Shown one piece after another: positions 35,001 through 47,253 of a stretch of 64,000 nt of DNA (positions within the stretch are counted from its first letter, which is position 1; the number at the start of each line of letters is the position of its first letter). Location of the stretch: the NCBI GenBank assembly GCA_013399875.1, contig VXAZ01009370.1, positions 1,763,421 to 1,827,420 on the forward strand, in the 5' to 3' direction. The notes beneath the pieces were generated by a model that saw only the letters and a list, made by a program, of their open reading frames with translations, was not told the origin of the DNA and ran no database searches. The stretch is from Gymnorhina tibicen (Eukaryota > Chordata > Aves > Passeriformes > Artamidae). The position numbers were made by a program, and so were the translations under genes.

Positions 35001-38000
35001 CTCTTTGAAGTCCCATAGTACTCAAACAAAGGATTGGAAAAGTGGTCTGAGATGCCCACCAAGTTTATCTTTTCTCAGAGGTATTCAGATTTCCTTTTCT
35101 TTTTTTTCTTTTTGTTCCCAGATTAATTATAAATTAATTCAACCAAGAACAGAGCACTTCTGAACATCTATGTAATTAGTGCTTCCCCTAACTGGGAGAG
35201 GGCTGGGGAAAACAGCCTGAAACTTTGAACGGAAAATTCTTCTTTTGACTTCAATGGTGAATAATTCATTCTAGCACTAAATTTAAACTCACAATGCATC
35301 AGCAAGGACCTACAAAAAGACAGAGCCAAGTGGCCAAGCAGTAGCTCAGCCCTGCAGAAGCCTTACTCACATCCAGTTTCCAAACATTCGTTTTTTACAG
35401 CGTGAATCGCTGCAGAGCACAGCAGCTGGTCCCAACTGGCCCCACAGAGCTCTGCACGAGCGTTGTAAAACCCAACGCCCCACGTTTCCCCTTTCTGAAC
35501 ACTACAACAGCCTAAGCCCAGCCCCTCAGGACAACTGAAAACTTCAGCCACCCAAGTCTCTTCTTTCTTACAGCTTCTCAGCAATGTCCACTGCCTCAGC
35601 TCTGCCTGCTGTGCTGCTGCCAGGAGCTGTGGAGCTCGGACAGACAGGCAGACAGACAGGCAGACACAGAGCTGGCTAGATCTGCTTACACCACTCACCA
35701 CGGCTCTCTGCCTTCACCAGCTCTCAGCACTGATTGTGCAAGACTTATCCCGCAAAAGAATGAATTCAGGAGTCCTTTCCTCCCTTTTCATGGCTTGGGC
35801 AATGTACTGAGCAACCCCAGAGAGGCCAAAGCGGAGCAACGTGCACACCCCTGCACGTGATGTCAGACCCATTTTAGGGACCGGGCAAAGGGGAAAAGGC
35901 ATCTGGTCCTGAAAGGGGAATGAGATGCAACCTGCTGAGGTGCAGGAGCACTTCAGAAACAGCAAAGCCACTCAACAGAGTGTGGATCAATTTGCTATCT
36001 TTGCTCTGAGCACAAAACAGGAACAGTAAATTGACACCACCAGTGTCACTGCTTGGTTTCACTTGTCATACACCAAGGCCTGAGGCAAAAGCTGGAGGAT
36101 TACCCAAAGACAGGCTCACAGAAACACTGTGGAACCACAGCATTAAGTAGATTTCAGACTAACATAATAGGACTATTTTTCAGAAAAACAACACTGTATG
36201 AATATGAAGCCTGTTTGCTACCCAGTAACAGCCTTGAGGGGGGTTTCTGAAATACACTGGCTCAATGTGCTGAGTACAGCTTTCCTGGCTGACCCAGACA
36301 TTTCACAAACTCCAATTCAGTTGCAAATGATCCAATATTTCATACCACTTCTGACTCAAATATATTCATGGAGACGAAAAGTAAATTAATAATCAGAAAC
36401 ATTTATCCACTGTGTAAGCGAAACTGCACCTGTGAGGAATCTCTTTTTACTGACTCTCAGGCATGAGATCAGCTCCTCAAGCTGCTGCTGTGCATCTGAT
36501 CCCACAAAGTTTCATGAATTTCTAAGCCAGAAGTCATATGAGCCCCAAAGCATGGAGGTCCCAGGTTCTGGGACAGCCCCTTGAGAATCTTGAAGAAAAT
36601 CAGTTTATCGTTCAGAGATTCAGTTCACTAAGGGTAAAATGAAGACTCTATCCTTTTGCTTATTTTTACTACAGATGTTTTGTGTTATTCAAAAAAATAC
36701 GGGGTCACTAATAAGTTATTTAGATCCTGGTATAGCAGCAATAATATCAAGTCTAAATTTATTACCAAAATCACAAGAAACCTCAATAGTCCCCAAGCAC
36801 TCCAGAAGAATATATGACTATCTAGGAGTGCAGCAGAGACAGTAATTAAAACAAGAAAATGAAACATGAATTTCAACAGCCAATTTAAATGCAAACTCTT
36901 CAAATGTGGTGCACAGAAGCATCCTACCAGGGTCTGGGAGGTTGGCAAAGCGGATTAGTAAACGCAGGCAACTGCACTGCCATGACCAGAGCATCTCATC
37001 TGCTGCAGAAATGCAAAGCCATCTGGAGTGACAAGCTGGAGAGAGTAAAGGTCCCCCAGGCCTCTGCCAAGTCTCTATAAAGTGCTATGAAAACCATAAA
37101 ACAGAATATGAATCATTTAAGAGCAAAACTATATTAAGAAATTAGTAAGCATCCGCTCATATTTAAACCGAGGGGATGAGACTAACGTGGTTAATGATTT
37201 AGTGCAGGTCAGGTTAGACTGAGAAGTGGGTCTGATTTTTCTGCCTTTTAAGTACAGCTTCTGAAGGGCAGAAAAGTACAAACTCAGGCTACTTCCTAAC
37301 TCCGTCCTGAGCTGTTTACTGATACACAACAATCCAGCCAAGTCAGTAAGATCCAGAAAATAAAGGGTGAGACTTTTCCAAAGCATTTAGAAATATTAAT
37401 ATTCAGCAATATTTGGTAAAAATCAGGCTCTCATTTGGGATGTTAACTGACATGATTGTTCTGGAATAAATCCATGGAGAAATAGAATTTCTTTTATTTT
37501 GGGCAGACGCCTTTGTTCATGAGGACGCTGAAAGGGGAAAGGTGATGCTCTGGAACAGCGTGGCCACAGACACTGGGGTAGCTTGGGAAAGGCTTTTTTC
37601 CTGATGTAGGTTGTAGAGATGAGGCTTAAACTCCTCAGGCACTTCTGGTCATTTCTTACAAGTGTCCTAGGATCCATCACCAGGACTCTGAGATAATTAT
37701 CAGAGCCCTAACCACTTCAGCAGTCGCTGCAGACAAGACCGCTCATTAACTGAAACATTCAGCCAAAATTGCTGCATTCCGTGGCATGCAAACCTCACTT
37801 GTGGAAGCAAAGGACACGGCTGGGAGACACATGGAGTTGTTGGTGGTCCCACAGACAAGCGTTTGTCTTCTCTGCATCCAGGTGCAACTGCTACACAACC
37901 ACTCTCTGCTTTTGGTAAGACTTTGCAGCAACAAGACTTTTATCACGTGAAAGTTGCAGGTTCCCTTTCTCAGGTGAAGGCATGGCACAAAGGCTGTATC

Positions 38001-38300
38001 CACAAAACAAACTGCAAAGGAAGATTGTCACAGCTGCCAGCAGAGGCAAGAAGGGCCTCACACTGTGAAACCTCCCAGTACATGGAGGAATGGACAAAAC
38101 CAGACTGTGGGCCCCAGCTGGGACTGCTTGCCAAGGAAAAAGTGTCATGGGGAGGGGGGGGATGAGGAGTGAGGCATAGTCTATAGCAAAAACAAGTAAT
38201 TTGCAACAATCAGCAGTTCTGCAGCGCTGGAAGGAAGCCTCAGAATTCTGCAGCACAGGAAAGACCGACTGCAGGAGGAAAAAACCTCAGGGGAGATCCC
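35001..38300. other. Non-coding DNA
   Basis: No gene seen. Contains a (CAGACAGG)n repeat and an AT-rich stretch at about 36100-37200. Composition becomes GC-rich from about 38200. Confidence 0.45.
35641..35669. repeat. (CAGA)n/(CAGG)n simple repeat
   Basis: Alternating CAGA and CAGG tetranucleotides over 29 bases. Confidence 0.85.
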
Positions 38301-38639
38301 CCTTGTGCAGGACTTCACCAGCATTCTGCCAGCCGGTGCCAGAGCAGCATCTGCTCCACAAGCCCTGATCACATTTACGTGGTGCTGCACAAATCTGTTC
38401 CACCATCCAGAGACTGCCGAGGGACGGTGCCAGCAAAGGCAGGAGGGCAGCTGGGCACAGCAGGAGCCTCGGGCTGGGGCACAGACCTGCAGCCTTGGGG
38501 CCCCACAGCCCAGCCCTGGCACCCCTGGGACCTGGGGAGCGGGCAGCAGCAGCAGGGCAGCACGAGAGGAGGCCAGAGACAAAGCACTCTCTCTCTCTCT
38601 CTCTTTCCTTTATGCCACGGACCACAGAGATTTGGCTTC
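38301..38639. other. GC-rich non-coding DNA
   Basis: GC-rich, CpG-poor compared with the patch to its right. Stop-depleted frames of up to about 200 codons overlap on both strands (for example 38305-38916 and 38181-38694). They lack recognisable domains and have no usable ATG near their left ends. I read them as composition artefacts. Confidence 0.45.
38587..38604. repeat. (CT)9 microsatellite
   Basis: Nine uninterrupted CT dinucleotides, followed by TTCC. Confidence 0.9.
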
Positions 38640-38885
38640 TCCTCCTGGTAACCTCGGATGCCGCAGAGGAACCCCCGACTGCAGGGTCTGGCACGGAGAG
38701 TCACGGGGTTTGCTGTTGGTGCACATCCAGGACGCGTTCGGCGGGAGGAAAGGTGGCGGGGGCCGCGTTGGCTGGGTCTGTCCCACGCGCCCCTCGCGCT
38801 TCCAAGGCACGCAGCAGCCCAAGGCTCTGTCTGGCACAGAAACCTCCTGCGCGCTCAGCGTTCGTGCTGATCAGTCAGCGACAGC
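38640..38885. promoter_or_regulatory. CpG-island-like region
   Basis: About 22 CpG in 245 bases at roughly 60% GC, near the count expected without depletion. The densest part is 38730-38800 (ACGCG, GGCGGG, CCGCG, CACGCGC and TCGCGC clusters). Small for a canonical island but distinctive here. A candidate promoter or unmethylated enhancer. No TATA box or convincing exon is visible beside it. Confidence 0.4.
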
Positions 38886-38980
38886 AAGCTCAAAACAAAA
38901 GATGTTTAGTCCTTGAAAAGCAGCGCCATAGATTTACCCGTGGCAATAATGGCAATGTCAGTAATTCATTTTCTGGGGTT

Positions 38981-39012
38981 GTTTGTTTGTTTGTTTGTTT
39001 GTTTGTTTGTTT
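38981..39012. repeat. (GTTT)8 microsatellite
   Basis: Eight perfect GTTT tetranucleotides. The reverse strand reads (AAAC)8. Likely length-polymorphic. Confidence 0.95.
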
Positions 39013-42000
39013 CACTTTGGCTTGGGAACTGTCAGGATGTTGGGGGATGGTTCGCAGCTTTTTAAGCTCGTAAGAACATATTCATGTTTGTACTTCATTG
39101 CTAAAATGTTCATTTGGAGTTTTTAGAAGTGCTCCCACAATGGAAATTGAAATAGGCTTTTGACACAATCAAAGCACTTAATCCCTTGGGCTCTTTTAAC
39201 AAAAAGAAATGTCATCAAAATTGATTTTCCAAATATTGGGGCAAATGGTATTGTAATTGGAAAAGTCTTTTTGACAAAATTATTCTGAGCAGTTCCAAAC
39301 CTCTCTCTTTTTTTTTTATTTTGCAGTGCTCTCTCTCACATGGAATAGAAAAGTTTATAAACAAAAACAAAGCATAAACAAACATTCAGAGGACCAGCTC
39401 TTTCACAACTGTAGTTTTTGAAAGCACTTTTCCGGCTCTCCTGCTGGACTTTTAACACGTGTAAATCCATGGCCCTTCCCAGCTCAGAGCACACCCTGGC
39501 TCAGTAGAAAAACAGGCTACAGAGACTTTTCTGTCCAGTGAATTCAGCTCCTGGAGGAAAGGGATAAGCAACCTACTGATGTTGATCAGGAGAGCTTTCC
39601 TTGTGCACACGGGAGCCTCGGAGGCTGTTTCAGAATAACAATGACATGAAACACCCAAAATGCATTCCTAGATTAGAAATATTTCAACAGTTCCTCAAAC
39701 TCATGTTTAATCTGGCCACAACGCAGGAGTCATCTCCTGCTTTCTCTCCTGTCAGAGCCCCAGTTTCACAAATCACTGAGAGTGGTGAGAAAGAAAAGAG
39801 TTTTCTCCCTTTCTACAGCGCTTATTTTCTTTTTTGCCTTTTTTTAAAGGTCAATCCTCATCTCTTGTTGCCTGCATTGCAAAACCACTGAGCCCCATCG
39901 GCAGCTGGAGTCCAAAGCCACAAAGATGAGGAATCACCAGACACAGGATCCCTCATTTCTCATGCTTCTAAGTGAGAAGGTTCGAAGAGTCAGGCATGGA
40001 GCACTGCTGAAGGTGAACGCCAGCTGCCTTATTACTGCTCCCTTCCTTTTTTTAGCATTACTAGCAGTAAAAGTAAAAATATAACTAGGAAAGATTGCAG
40101 TTAAAAAACATTTGAGATAATAACTTAGCCCCAAGGCTCTTTGTCAAATAAACATTGTTAACCTGCCTTTACACGTGGGAAAAGCGAGCTGCAGAGAGGA
40201 TGATGCTTCACCTCTTTTTACTGAGAAATCCCAAATCCTGATCTGGTTTTCTATAACCTTCCCTACAAACAGAGAAGTGAAAGGGAATATGTTAGGGACA
40301 CTTTACGTAGACACTAAACCACATGGTAAGCGTACAGGGAGGCAGACAGGCTCATCTTTTCAAGAAGCCACTTCATAACAAACTGACTTTTTTTTGCTCA
40401 TTTTCACCTTTCGTCTCACAATCACAGCAACTATCTCTCAGAAACTGAAGCTACCTGGATCTGGGTGAAAATGCTCTGCATTTGACTCTGTTGTGAGCTT
40501 TTTTTTTTTTTTTAAATTCAAGCAAAGTAAAAATTTCACCGAAAGCATTTTTTATTTTCTTTTCAAGGCTGCTGCAGAAACACGCAGTTGCACCACGCTC
40601 CAAGTTCAGCTTCACCCCTGACAAGAAAGCTGCTGCAGCGAGAAGCTGACTCGTCAGGTCCCAAATCTAGGCACGGGGAGGGGAAAATACTGAAAATCAG
40701 AAAATCGGGTCAGGAGGGATTTCAGACTTTTTTCTTCCTCTTCCTACAGGGAATCTAAGAAACCTGCACAGAAAAACACCTTCTCTAGGATTGCATCCAC
40801 TCAGCGAAACTGCCTGAGACCACAGAACTTTTTTGCTGATTACTCTGTAAAAGCGTCACTTCTCCTGAGCTCCCAGAGGTAATTGGTAAACAGAATAGTG
40901 ATTTTTAAATATGTTTTTCTGCTTGGCTGCTGAACCTCATGCACTCTCTCTCCGCTTAAAGTCTTCCTGGAGACTTGCAGGAGTACATTTTTAGAGCTCT
41001 TCCCCAAGCGACTGCTCAGAGCTCTGGGCAGCCTGGCGAAAAATATCCACCTGCTCCTCAGCAATTCCTTGAGAACTCCTTCTCTTCCTCCTCACCAGTC
41101 AATAATCAGATCTTTAGCTAACATAAGTAAGCCCTGGAATCAATTACAGAGTTGTACAAATTTATGAGAGCTGAAGATGTTGCTCCCACTTTTTCATACT
41201 TTCATCGAGATTCTGGGATAGCACCTCTTATTGTTTTAAACTCTAGTCCAAATTAGGGCTGATCACACAACCTTTCACACAACACTCTCTTCTCCAAAGT
41301 GCTGGGTTCCTCTCTGAGAAAATAGAATCCCTTATACATCACTTAAAACAGGCAGCATTTTTCACAGTGATGAAACACTGGAACATAGACACAGTTGACA
41401 AAAGTGTTGTGCAGTAAGAACAGGCAAACTGCCATTCCAGGCACCTAAATCTCTCAAACACAAACAAGACAACACATTTACACACAAATTAATAATGTAA
41501 CAGGCGTTAGTCAGTGAATGAGAATCATGAAATATTTATTTCATGCTGCTGCAAGTGCTAGTGACCAATTAAAATTACACCTCTGAAAGCCAGGTGGTAT
41601 CAGAATGGTACTGCTCAAATAGAAGTCACATTTTAGCACTTGAATGCTTGGCCTCGAGGTCCCAGAACACAAAGCATATTTTTAATTACCAATTAAATGT
41701 ACAGAACTACTGCTTTTCATTTAATAGCTGAGTTTCTGTTTTCTGAACTGGGGCTGCTACCAGCTTGTAACATATTTTTTTGGGAAAAGCCTCGAGATGC
41801 TGCAATGCTTTGGAGACAAGTCATAAGCTGCTAAAGAGTGGTAGTCAGGACTTTGCATTATTTCAGAATAGTCTGTCCTGATGGGAGATTGATCTGCAAT
41901 AAAAAACCAAAACGCTGGCACGGTGTGTATTCACATCTGAGCCAGCTTGCTCTGGACACACAGCATGGAATTCAGTTTAACACTTCCACCGCGAGAACAC

Positions 42001-42174
42001 AAATCCCTAAAGGAAGATTTTGACAGAGCTGGCCGCTTTCTGCTCATCGGTGCATCAACAAAAAGCAGTCACCATGAAACTCCCATGATCTGCCTAGAGC
42101 ATCCCATATGCTGCTTTCAGCACCCGGGAGATCTGTCAACAGCTTATGTCAGGTATCTGCCACGCAGAATATGA
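39013..42174. other. Non-coding DNA
   Basis: AT-rich with many short T and A runs, including T15 at 40499-40513. No gene or known element recognised. Confidence 0.45.
40499..40513. repeat. Poly-T tract, 15 bases
   Basis: Uninterrupted T15 followed by AAATTC. Confidence 0.85.
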
Positions 42175-42201
42175 TGTAAATCGTGTAAATCTTGTAAAAG
42201 T
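42175..42201. repeat. 9-bp tandem repeat, about three copies
   Basis: TGTAAATCG, TGTAAATCT and TGTAAAAGT in direct succession. Confidence 0.7.
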
Positions 42202-45010
42202 TAGTTACAGCTATGCCCTACATTTGAGGGGAATCTTAAACCTGTAGTCATACCCAAATTCTGGGGGATTAAAGTCCACCTGGCATATGCATGTTGATGC
42301 AAGTCACCTCTGGGAAGCATTTCTGAGGGGAGTTCTCATATCCATCTTCACCTTAGATATATTCCCATAAATCTGAGTGACAGTAATCTGACTGCACCAC
42401 TGAGATTCAGTCTCTCTGCAGGGAATGATTCATGGAGCACTTTCCTCTTCTCACTGAATTTCTTCAGCGAGAGAGAGAAGCATGCCTTGCCTATCTCCAA
42501 ACTGACATATTGAAGAACCAGTATTTTGAAATTCCACAAGTATTTCCACTAATTCGGAGTTGTAAAAAGTGGCTTAAGTGCCAAAAGAAGGCCCTTTTCA
42601 CCTCTGCATAAAACCTGTTCACTCGCAGCACCATATAGAAGCAGAAATTGGAGATAAATGAAGGAGATAAAGGAAAAGGGAAAGAAAATAAAAAAGGAGA
42701 AGGCACAAATCACCAGGAGTGGTTCTGATTAGAAAGGTGTAGGAGCAGCAAGGCTGGGACTTTCAGGGGATCATGCCTTTTCCAGCCCCAGTGTTCTAGG
42801 CTCTTTGTCTCTCTCAAGCCTAATCCTACCCACTACCTGTAATTAGTTCTTTAAGCACTACCATTACCAGCTCCTTCCAAGCTGCTGCTTGCTTTCTACC
42901 TTCCAGCCTTAGGGGAGACATGACAAACGCCTTTGAGGTAGTTACAAAAATAAAGGACAAGAAATACCAAGTTGAAATGGCAATGACATGTTTTTGTTGG
43001 ACTGCAAGGATATCTTTCCAATACCAAGTTCAATGAAGCCCAGAAATGGATTATTTACAGAAACTGCCGGGTCTGTGCCACTGGAGTTTTCCAAGAACAG
43101 GCTGTGCACTTTGTGTCATGCCCTGTTCAGCTCTAGTTGAGTCTGCCCTGGGGCAGGCCCAGGCTGTGGGACCTCTCAGTGTTCCCTCCTGCCCTATTAT
43201 TATCTCCTGCAAAAGAAACTCAACTATAACCTCAAAATAAAGCACTTCAGCTGCAAACCACAGGTTTAGCACAAATTCTTTCTCACAGATGTTCTTTCCA
43301 GAACACCTGTGTTGTATCTACTCTCTTCCCAGTAGTCCACTGAGGGCTCCTCAGGCAATGGAAAGATTCAAAACCCAACCAGTTAACCTTTGAACAGAAA
43401 AAAAAAGGGAAGGTGAATGTTGGCAAAACCTTCCTTGCTGGTTTCCGTTCCTGTGAATTCCCCAGAGACTCACCCAGCTCTTTTCTAGTGAAATGATTCT
43501 GTCCCCACTGTGCCTTGCAGTAATTATATGTGACCTTTGCTACAACAGCTCTTTCCCCAGTATGCAGAAGTTTGGAAGAACCATTCCTACTATCAGAAAC
43601 CTGGAAGAAGAATTCAATGTCAATGAGAGCTTCTAGCTTAGGAAAGATAATTATGCTGTGAAAAGGCATCCTAGGCTACTTATTCACACCATTTCAAGGG
43701 TACAATGTCAACTGAGGAAGTTTGCTCTTTCTTTCACTTCGTACTAAAGCAACAGGTCTGAGTTGTTGCACTGTTCCACCCAGCCGTGCTGAGGTTAGTA
43801 CCACCTTCAGAACACCTTGATACACCCTCTTTTGTACATATTTGTGTGATATGTATACAAGTTTGTTAGTCACTGCGCATGAGTTAATTTCCCAAAAGAA
43901 ATTTGCCATGAACTGCACTCAGCCAAGGAAATTCACACTGGAAAATGAATATCTGAATACTTAAATCCAGCAGCTCTCTGGCAATCCCATATTCTTCTGT
44001 GGCATTTGAATATGAATCATTTCGGTGTTGTTATCAAGTACCTAATGTTCTTTTTAATGCTGAGTTTCTCATCTGAATTTCACTGGGACTTATTAAGCAT
44101 AAGCTTTTTCTTTTCCTATCAAGATTACAGTAACTATGTATAATTACGTGTACAGGGTAAATATGCTAATTGTATAATTGCAGCATTCAAGTAAATCCTG
44201 ACAAACAGAGAAAGTTCTTAGGGCAGGCAGGACACATACTGATAGGTATAACACAACTAGAACCACTCCCCTGATTTGCCATTATTGATATTTAGAGATA
44301 AAAGTATAATTTATCTAGCATCCAGGTGACCCTTCCATTCAAAGGCTGGACAGTGATCCCTGCTGCCATGAGAGTGGAAGTTAAAAAGGTACCTGTAATA
44401 ACTGCAGAATAGCTTTGTCCAGGAGTATCACCTGTATGCTGGAAGCAGGACAACTCAAAGGTTAAACTGAGTCTGCTTACAAACTTCTAAAATCTGCAGA
44501 AGACTGATTGAAAATGCAGAATATTATCAATAATCACTTTGCTTTGTGGGGGAGATCTTTTAGGAAAAATGAAACAGAAGATTGTATTTAAATACTCAGA
44601 GGGAGAGAAAGGGACAGAAAATTCTCCACATTACGCTGCTTTGTTTCCTTGAAGAAAGAAACGGGCAAAGAAACCCAAGAAAAGGTGCAAGTTTCATTTC
44701 TGCCAACGAATTGATTACTTGGTTACAATGTTAATTACCTCACATCCTTTATTTCTCTCGCTGCCTCTGCACTCAGGTTGACATCTGTCACCGTGCAGTT
44801 GAACAACAGGCTGGGATGTTGCAGTCACTTGGGTGTCCCAGCGCCGTGAGTTCCACACAGCGTTACAAACAAAAGCTGAGGTTTGTTTCATAAAGGTAGG
44901 CATGACCTTCAGGGAGGCAGGGCGGGTGGGAAGAGAAGAGAGGGGAAAGGGATTTGTGTTTGTCTCTAAAAAATGAGAGAATTCAGCTGGGATAAGTTTC
45001 CCGTTGATTG
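42202..45010. other. Non-coding DNA, largely AT-rich
   Basis: Contains a purine-rich tract (42650-42705) and, at about 44090-44200, complex AT-rich sequence with repeated ATAATT/CTAATT cores that resembles a conserved non-coding element. No gene seen. Confidence 0.4.
42650..42705. repeat. Polypurine tract
   Basis: Almost exclusively A and G over about 55 bases. The opposite strand is C/T-rich and therefore free of stops, which explains an apparent Phe/Ser/Pro-rich frame there. Confidence 0.75.
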
Positions 45011-45050
45011 AAAAAAAAAAAAAAGAAAAATTAAAAAAAAAAACTAAAAA
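45011..45050. repeat. A-rich low-complexity tract
   Basis: Starts with A14, interrupted by single G, TT and CT. 40 bases in all. Confidence 0.85.
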
Positions 45051-47111
45051 CCTCCCAAGGCATTAGAAAAGAGTGAATGGAAATGATGCTGTCAACAACT
45101 GTGGTACTACTGAGAGCTCTCAGAACACTATTCAAAACCCAAAAACACTCAGGTTGCAACACGGCGTTAAAATAATGCTGATGCCCACGAAAACATTTAT
45201 TTATGAGGCAGAGGGAGACAGGCTGGGATAAAATGCAGCTTAGCATCCTGACCTGCTGTTAGTGCTGTGGAGTTGTGTCAGTCCTGACACAAGACAACGC
45301 CACTGGACTTGGCCTCGGTGGGATTCCTGCCAATGGTCCTCAAGGCAGGGAGTTCACCCACGCCTGCTCTGCAGAACAGGCCACACCAGGCTTGCTTCAC
45401 CCTTCTGTGCCTGTGATGAGTGCAGACTTTATGGCATATGTGACTTCTTCACACAGCTGACACGTACAGGTTCAGTCAGATATGCAAAAATCTTTGCAGC
45501 TCACTAAGGAGGGCCACAGTTTTGCTCAAAGGAAGGTCGAGAAGAGGTGCGTGAGGTGCTGGTTTGGCACAGCAAAGGTCCCCCAACGTACAGCATCTGT
45601 TGAAGGGTGTAACACTACCCTAGGAACCTGGTTATTGGTGACTTTTCATCTTGAGGCACTCAGCTTTGAACATCTTTGAACACCGAAATAACACGTTTTC
45701 GGGATCTGTATGAATCAGACCTAAGCCATCCTAAACTGGCTGTGTCCACCCAGAGCCTTTCAGAGCATGGCTCCCACTGGCACCCATTTGTAGGGACAGA
45801 CGCCCTAGTTAGTGCAGGTGCACTACACCCCTGCATCACAAAAGACCTGAATCCATTCTTAAATTACCACTTGGGTCACACAGAAATGAACCTTCGTGCT
45901 CATCCAATTTCCCAGAGACCTGAAGTACCACACATAAGAAATAAGTCCTCTGAGTCCCCGGGACGCAAGCCAAATTCTCTTATTGAAAACACATACTATG
46001 TATTAAACCACAGATCCTTCAGTGTGACTGGCCTATTTTCGTAACACTTGGCTTGCAAAGGCCCCAACAGGCAGCAGAGAGCGAAATTGCCTGATGACCT
46101 CTTCTGCTGACAGCCCCTGTTGCTCATCTCAACTGCTTTTGATAGAACACAGCACATTCTTTTAAATATTTTATCCACTCACTGATCATGGGTGAAGGAA
46201 AGGACTAACAAGAAATGACAAGTGAAATAACTACATTTCCGGACCTGACAACACTCTTTATTTTTAATTCTACCAGGGCTGGGGATAGACATTAGGGTAC
46301 AACTTTGACAAGGGATTAAATAAGTGAGTTTAGGAGTTAAATTACATTATACCCAACCTGATCTGCAAGTTCATTTGGAAACAGAAGGAAGCAAAAGAAA
46401 ACAGGCCAAGAAATCTGGTGTTTCCTTGCATTGCCCCAAACGCTCTTTTTTTCCTGTGTGAATTTTCTCTTGTAAAAATGCACTCATTTCTTCGTAGTGA
46501 AACCTGGTCCAACCACAAAGAAGCAGACTGTAATGATGACAGGACAAGGTGTCTAACTAGATTAAATAAGATACAGCGAAATTTCCCGATATTTCTAAGA
46601 ACAGTTTTGTACTCAGTGTCTGAAACACCTAAATGCAGTTGTTTGGGAACAGCCTAATGGACGTTCCTGTAGAAAGTAATTGTAAAATATTGGTAGCATA
46701 CTCTATTACATTAATACTGTATTTTACCTGTAATATTTCTAACCTCTATTATTTCTTTAGTCCCTTATCCTAGGCCGACTTAAATACCTGAATAACAAAC
46801 AAAAGGGGGAGGCAGTGAGGAGGAGTGAGAAGGATTAATGGGGGTGGAGTGGAAGGAAGGTTTTCCTCCCATGAAAAAATTGAGATCTCTCAAGTTCCCA
46901 TGGCGAAAAAGCAAGTTTATCATCAAAATGTGTCTGTGTTAATTAAGTGCTTTTAATTTCTGCTTGTGCAAGTCCAGTATCACGGGACAAGTATCCAGGT
47001 GACATTGAGCACCCTCTCTCTCCTGAGATCCCTCTCAGGAAGTCTGGCCAAAGATGCTGAGTGAAAAATGATTATTATATTTTAAGGTATGTATGGGTAG
47101 TTTGGAAACCC
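45051..47111. other. Non-coding DNA
   Basis: No gene seen. Purine-rich sequence at about 46799-46860. The remainder is ordinary. Confidence 0.45.
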
Positions 47112-47253
47112 GATTTCACTGTGCTCTAGGAAGAAATATGTTTAAAAAAATAAAAGAAAGAATGAGGATCTCCTACACTGNTGATTTCACTGTGCTTTAG
47201 GAAAAAATATGTTAAAAAAAAAAAATAAGAAAGAATGAGGATCTCCTACACTG
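47112..47253. repeat. Near-identical duplication around a single N
   Basis: Copies of 69 bp (47112-47180) and 71 bp (47183-47253) flank one N at 47181. They match almost base for base, from GATTTCACTGTGCT to GATCTCCTACACTG. Differences are one T/C and one A/G substitution plus homopolymer-length changes in the A run. This is the signature expected of one locus assembled twice at adjoining contig ends. Confidence 0.85.

Noticed and set aside
37490..37640. Possible second CR1 fragment
   Set aside because: A phrase about a purine-rich GGTGATGCTCTGGAACAG stretch recalls CR1, but the preceding and following blocks do not match.
38181..38916. Several stop-free frames of 130-200 codons overlapping on both strands
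   Set aside because: They lie in GC-rich, stop-poor sequence, are open on both strands, lack ATG starts near their left ends and show no domain. Composition explains them.
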